Source: Brumimicrobium sp035497735
Lineage (GTDB): Bacteria > Bacteroidota > Bacteroidia > Flavobacteriales_D > Crocinitomicaceae
Reading direction: 5' to 3'
Length of the DNA stretch: 64,000 bases
Assembly (NCBI GenBank): GCA_035497735.1
Contig: DATJCX010000069.1
Coordinates: forward strand, 1 to 64,000
Shown: positions 61,365 to 64,000 of the stretch, piece by piece
Layout of the letters: each line of letters opens with the position of its first letter
Position numbering within the stretch: position 1 is the stretch's first letter
Position numbers and translations under genes: made by a program
The notes under the pieces: generated by a model
What the model saw: only the letters and a program-made list of their open reading frames with translations
The model's database searches: none
Told to the model about the DNA's origin: nothing

Positions 61365-62666
61365 ATGGCAACAAACTTTATTGAAGAATTAAAATGGAGG
61401 GGCATGATTCAGGATTTCATGCCAGGGATTGAAGAACATCTTAATGAAGAAATGAGGTCAGCATATGTGGGGATAGACCCTACAGCGGATTCATTACATA
61501 TTGGTCACCTAGTGAGCATCATGATGTTGCGTCATTTTCAACGTTCAGGACACAAGCCATACGCTTTGTTGGGCGGTGCTACAGGAATGATTGGTGACCC
61601 ATCAGGGAAATCGCAAGAAAGAAATTTATTGAGCGAAGATGATTTAGCACGCAATCAAGCAGCGATTAAAAAACAATTAAGCAAATTCTTAGCATTTGAT
61701 ACAAGCGATAAAAATTCAGCAGTTTTAGTGAACAACTACGACTGGATGAAGGAATTTTCATTCTTAGAGTTTATCCGTGATGTTGGGAAATATGTTACGG
61801 TAAATTACATGATGGCTAAGGACTCTGTTAAGAAAAGACTTACAGGAGAAGAAGGAGTGGAAGGAATGTCTTTCACAGAATTCACTTACCAATTGGTTCA
61901 AGGATACGACTTTTTACATTTATTTAAGAACAACCAAGTTACTATCCAGATGGGTGGTTCAGACCAGTGGGGAAATATCACTACAGGTACCGAGATGGTT
62001 AGAAAAATGGAAAACGGAAAGGCTTTTGCCGTTACTTGTCCGCTGATCACCAAAGCCGACGGAATCAAATTTGGTAAAACTGAAGGAGGAAATGTTTGGT
62101 TGGACGCTGAGCGTACTTCGCCTTACAAATTCTACCAATACTGGTTGAATACTTCTGATGAAGATGCAGAGAAATACATTAAGATCTTTACTTTCCTTTC
62201 TAAAGAAGAAATAGAAACCTTAGTTGCCGAACACAAGGAAGCACCACATTTACGTCAACTGCAAAAGAAATTGGCAGAGGAGGTTACTATAATGGCGCAT
62301 TCACAAGAAGCATTAAACACGGCCATCGAAGCTTCTGAGATTTTATTTGGAAAATCGACAGCAGATGATTTGAAAAAACTTTCTAAATCGGACTTTTTGG
62401 ATGTTTTTGATGGGGTTCCACAAGCAACGATTAAAAGAGCAGAAATCAAGGAAGGATTAGGAATTGTTGACGCACTTTCGGGTAGAACAAAGTTCTTAGA
62501 ATCGAACGGATCGGCTAGGAGAGAACTAAAAGGAAACGCTATTTCTGTAAACAAAGAAAAAGTAGGAGATGATTGTGTTTTAACTGAAGAAAACCTAATC
62601 AGTGACACATTTATCCTTTTAGGAAAAGGGAAAAAGAATAACTATTTGATTATCATTGAAGATTAA
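61365..62666 (+). CDS. tyrS: Tyrosine-tRNA ligase
   Basis: 433 aa. Class I synthetase: HIGH at 45-48 (SLHIGHLV), the KMSKS equivalent KFGKT at 235-239, and tyrosine-binding YDFLHLF and GGSDQWGN. The C-terminal S4-type RNA-binding domain (SNGSARRELKGNAISVNKEKV) is complete. It charges tRNA-Tyr in the cytoplasm. The PAP2 gene follows after 23 bases. Confidence 0.97.
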   Translation: MATNFIEELKWRGMIQDFMPGIEEHLNEEMRSAYVGIDPTADSLHIGHLVSIMMLRHFQRSGHKPYALLGGATGMIGDPSGKSQERNLLSEDDLARNQAAIKKQLSKFLAFDTSDKNSAVLVNNYDWMKEFSFLEFIRDVGKYVTVNYMMAKDSVKKRLTGEEGVEGMSFTEFTYQLVQGYDFLHLFKNNQVTIQMGGSDQWGNITTGTEMVRKMENGKAFAVTCPLITKADGIKFGKTEGGNVWLDAERTSPYKFYQYWLNTSDEDAEKYIKIFTFLSKEEIETLVAEHKEAPHLRQLQKKLAEEVTIMAHSQEALNTAIEASEILFGKSTADDLKKLSKSDFLDVFDGVPQATIKRAEIKEGLGIVDALSGRTKFLESNGSARRELKGNAISVNKEKVGDDCVLTEENLISDTFILLGKGKKNNYLIIIED

Positions 62667-62689
62667 TATAGAATCGATAAGAAAACTAC

Positions 62690-63265
62690 ATGGAAACATT
62701 AAAGAAACTAGATGCTGACCTATTTTTGTATTTAAACAATGCAGGAAGTGAAAGTTGGGACAAATTTTGGATGATACTTACCGACCAATGGTTGGCAATT
62801 CCGCTATATGTGATTCTAGCTTTAATGATTCTATGGAAAACAGGATTCAAATCTGCTGTTATAAGTGGAGCGATGATACTTGCAACTGTTGTGGTAACAT
62901 ATATCATTTCTTATTTGCTGAAAAACGGAGTAGCGCGTTTGCGCCCTTGTAATGTGTATGATATTTATACAGAAATAAGATTCCCATTGAAAGAGATTGG
63001 AAAAGGTTGTGGAACATACGGCTTTGTGTCTTCACATGCTACCGTTGCAACAGGAATGATTGTCTTGATAGGAATGATTCTTAAAAAATACTTTAAGTTT
63101 ATAATGCCTGTTTTAATTGTATGGCTAATGCTGTTTTCTTACAGTAGAATTTATCTTGGAAAACATTATCCTGGAGATATAATCGCAGGATTTATCATCG
63201 GTGTGATTATAGGTTTTACTGCTTATAAGCTTCGTCTATGGATAGAAAGAAAATGGGCGATTTAA
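62690..63265 (+). CDS. PAP2 family phosphatase
   Basis: 191 aa with five to six membrane helices. The three PAP2 motifs are present: KNGVARLRP (KxxxxxxRP type), VSSHATVATG (the PSGH equivalent, with Ser instead of Pro) and SRIYLGKHYPGD (SRxxxxxHxxxD). It removes phosphate from a lipid such as undecaprenyl diphosphate, phosphatidic acid or lipid A in the inner membrane. Cotranscribed with tyrS and ended by a hairpin that overlaps the stop codon region. Confidence 0.9.
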   Translation: METLKKLDADLFLYLNNAGSESWDKFWMILTDQWLAIPLYVILALMILWKTGFKSAVISGAMILATVVVTYIISYLLKNGVARLRPCNVYDIYTEIRFPLKEIGKGCGTYGFVSSHATVATGMIVLIGMILKKYFKFIMPVLIVWLMLFSYSRIYLGKHYPGDIIAGFIIGVIIGFTAYKLRLWIERKWAI

Positions 63266-63290
63266 AAGAGTAAACCGCCCTGTTTTTATT
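63255..63290 (+). terminator. Terminator of the tyrS-PAP2 transcript
   Basis: GGGCG...TTTA pairs with TAAA...CGCCC around AAAGAG, followed by TGTTTTTATT. The stem includes the last codons of the PAP2 gene. Confidence 0.75.
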
Positions 63291-63312
63291 TCAAAAAATC
63301 TATCAATTTCAA

Positions 63313-63999
63313 TTACTTAGTAAAAGGCTTTCCGATTAGAAACATCGTTGGTCTTTTCTCTAAACTAAAAGCTTTGTCTCTCCATTCTGCAATGGTCATT
63401 GTTTGAATTCTTTCAGAATGTAAAGTTAAATCACAAGCGATACATAGAAAAGTATTGTCCATACAATCATTTAATAAATCTTCTAGTAAATGATTGTTTC
63501 TAAATGGCGTTTCCATAAAGATTTGCGTTTGACCAGTTTTGTTTGCTAGGTATTCGAAATCTTTAAAAGTTGCGATACGCGCCTTTCTATCTTTGGGAAC
63601 GTAACCGTTAAAAGCAAATGACTGTCCATTGAAGCCGCTTCCGATTAATCCAAGTAAAATAGACGAAGGACCAGTTAGAGGACTCACAAACTCACCTGTT
63701 TGATGTGCAAGAGCTACTAAGTCTGCACCTGGGTCAGCAATTCCCGGACACCCTGCTTCGGAAATAATACAAACATCAAACCCATTTTTTAAAGGCGCCA
63801 ACATGGTTTTTAACTCATGTGGTGGTGTTTTCTTATTTAGAATATAAAAAGTCGAATCATCAATAGGAAATTCACGGTCCAACTTTCTAAGATAACGGCG
63901 TGCAGATTTAATATCTTCTACCGCAAAATATCTTGTTTTTTTGGCAATCTCTGCAACTTCTGTTGGAATTACATGTTCCCATTGTTCCGACCCCAAAAG
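63313..63999 (-). CDS. RsmI-like SAM-dependent methyltransferase, 5' end outside window
   Basis: 229 residues visible; the frame is open to the window edge. The family normally starts with a short M...LIPTLLG sequence, so the first visible residues (LLGSEQWEHVIP) are already inside the protein and the true start lies to the right. SAM-binding features: FAVEDIKSARRYLRK, VCIISEAGCPGIADPGADLV, SPLTGPSSILLGLIGSGFNG and FMETPFRNNHLLEDLL. This is the tetrapyrrole-methylase-fold group that includes RsmI, which 2'-O-methylates C1402 of 16S rRNA; Bacteroidota carry an additional shorter paralogue of this type, so the exact target is uncertain. Confidence 0.85.
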   Translation of the reverse strand, partial: LLGSEQWEHVIPTEVAEIAKKTRYFAVEDIKSARRYLRKLDREFPIDDSTFYILNKKTPPHELKTMLAPLKNGFDVCIISEAGCPGIADPGADLVALAHQTGEFVSPLTGPSSILLGLIGSGFNGQSFAFNGYVPKDRKARIATFKDFEYLANKTGQTQIFMETPFRNNHLLEDLLNDCMDNTFLCIACDLTLHSERIQTMTIAEWRDKAFSLEKRPTMFLIGKPFTK

Positions 64000-64000
64000 G

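Noticed and set aside
1..64000. CRISPR array, prophage or defence island
   Set aside because: No regularly spaced repeats, cas genes, phage structural genes or known defence domains were seen; the only mobile remnants are in the first 1.1 kb.

Overview
The window looks like a chromosomal segment of a free-living, aerobic to microaerophilic member of the Bacteroidota, most likely the order Flavobacteriales (Fluviicola/Crocinitomicaceae-like; this placement is inference). The grounds are low GC, many TAnnTTTG '-7' promoter elements of the Bacteroidota type, type 9 secretion (T9SS) cargo domains including a gliding-motility-type C-terminus, a GWxTD protein, a CcoN-CcoO fused cbb3 oxidase, bacilliredoxins, and exported proteins that nearly all begin with Gln after signal-peptide cleavage.

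Layout. 1-1100: a scar of foreign DNA (RHS C-terminal remnant, transposase fragment with a 138-bp tandem duplication, partial duplication of the tRNA 3' end) abutting an intact tRNA-Ser(UGA). 1.3-7 kb: GWxTD protein, glycosyltransferase and a large T9SS type B cargo. 7-15 kb: ADP-ribosylglycohydrolase, UbiA-like membrane protein, C1 peptidase with HU-CCDC81/SPOR protein, small membrane protein, KdsB and a TonB-dependent receptor. 15-21 kb: DprA, bacilliredoxin BrxB, a cluster of small stress/envelope genes (CsbD, two lipoproteins and a 54-aa membrane protein), a mini-protein made only of a T9SS-like tail, an FAD oxidoreductase and an M23 peptidase. 21-30 kb: purD, CNNM/CorC protein, PpiD, CtaA, ThiL, Ddl. 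30-35 kb: divergent DUF59 SUF protein and sufBCD, then superoxide dismutase. 35-42 kb: MarC, Asd, lamin-tail protein, an XRE-like protein, and a pheS-ytxJ-glutaminyl cyclase operon. 42.6-52.4 kb: a complete cbb3 oxidase island (ccoI, ccoS, ccoNO, ccoQ-like, ccoP, ccoG, fixH, SafE-like ccoH) ending in a Crp/Fnr regulator. 52.6-56.7 kb: MarR, FadN-like and FadA beta-oxidation genes. 56.8-61.2 kb: a repeat element, a TPR protein, and a YceI / porin / YceI-like set. 61.3-64 kb: TyrS, PAP2 phosphatase and an RsmI-like methyltransferase cut by the window edge.

How it fits together. The best-supported systems-level signal is in the cbb3 island. The ccoI and ccoS promoters carry the same half-site motif at the same distance from the -7 element (a full FNR-like palindrome at ccoI, one conserved half at ccoS), which is the position of a class II activator, and the island ends in a Crp/Fnr regulator with an FNR-like recognition helix but no Fe-S cysteines. 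A second theme is export chemistry: 10 of 11 signal-peptidase-I-type proteins have Gln at +1 and the window also encodes a glutaminyl-peptide cyclotransferase lipoprotein. I found no CRISPR array, prophage, defence island or biosynthetic cluster, and no clear candidate for a wholly undescribed multi-gene system.
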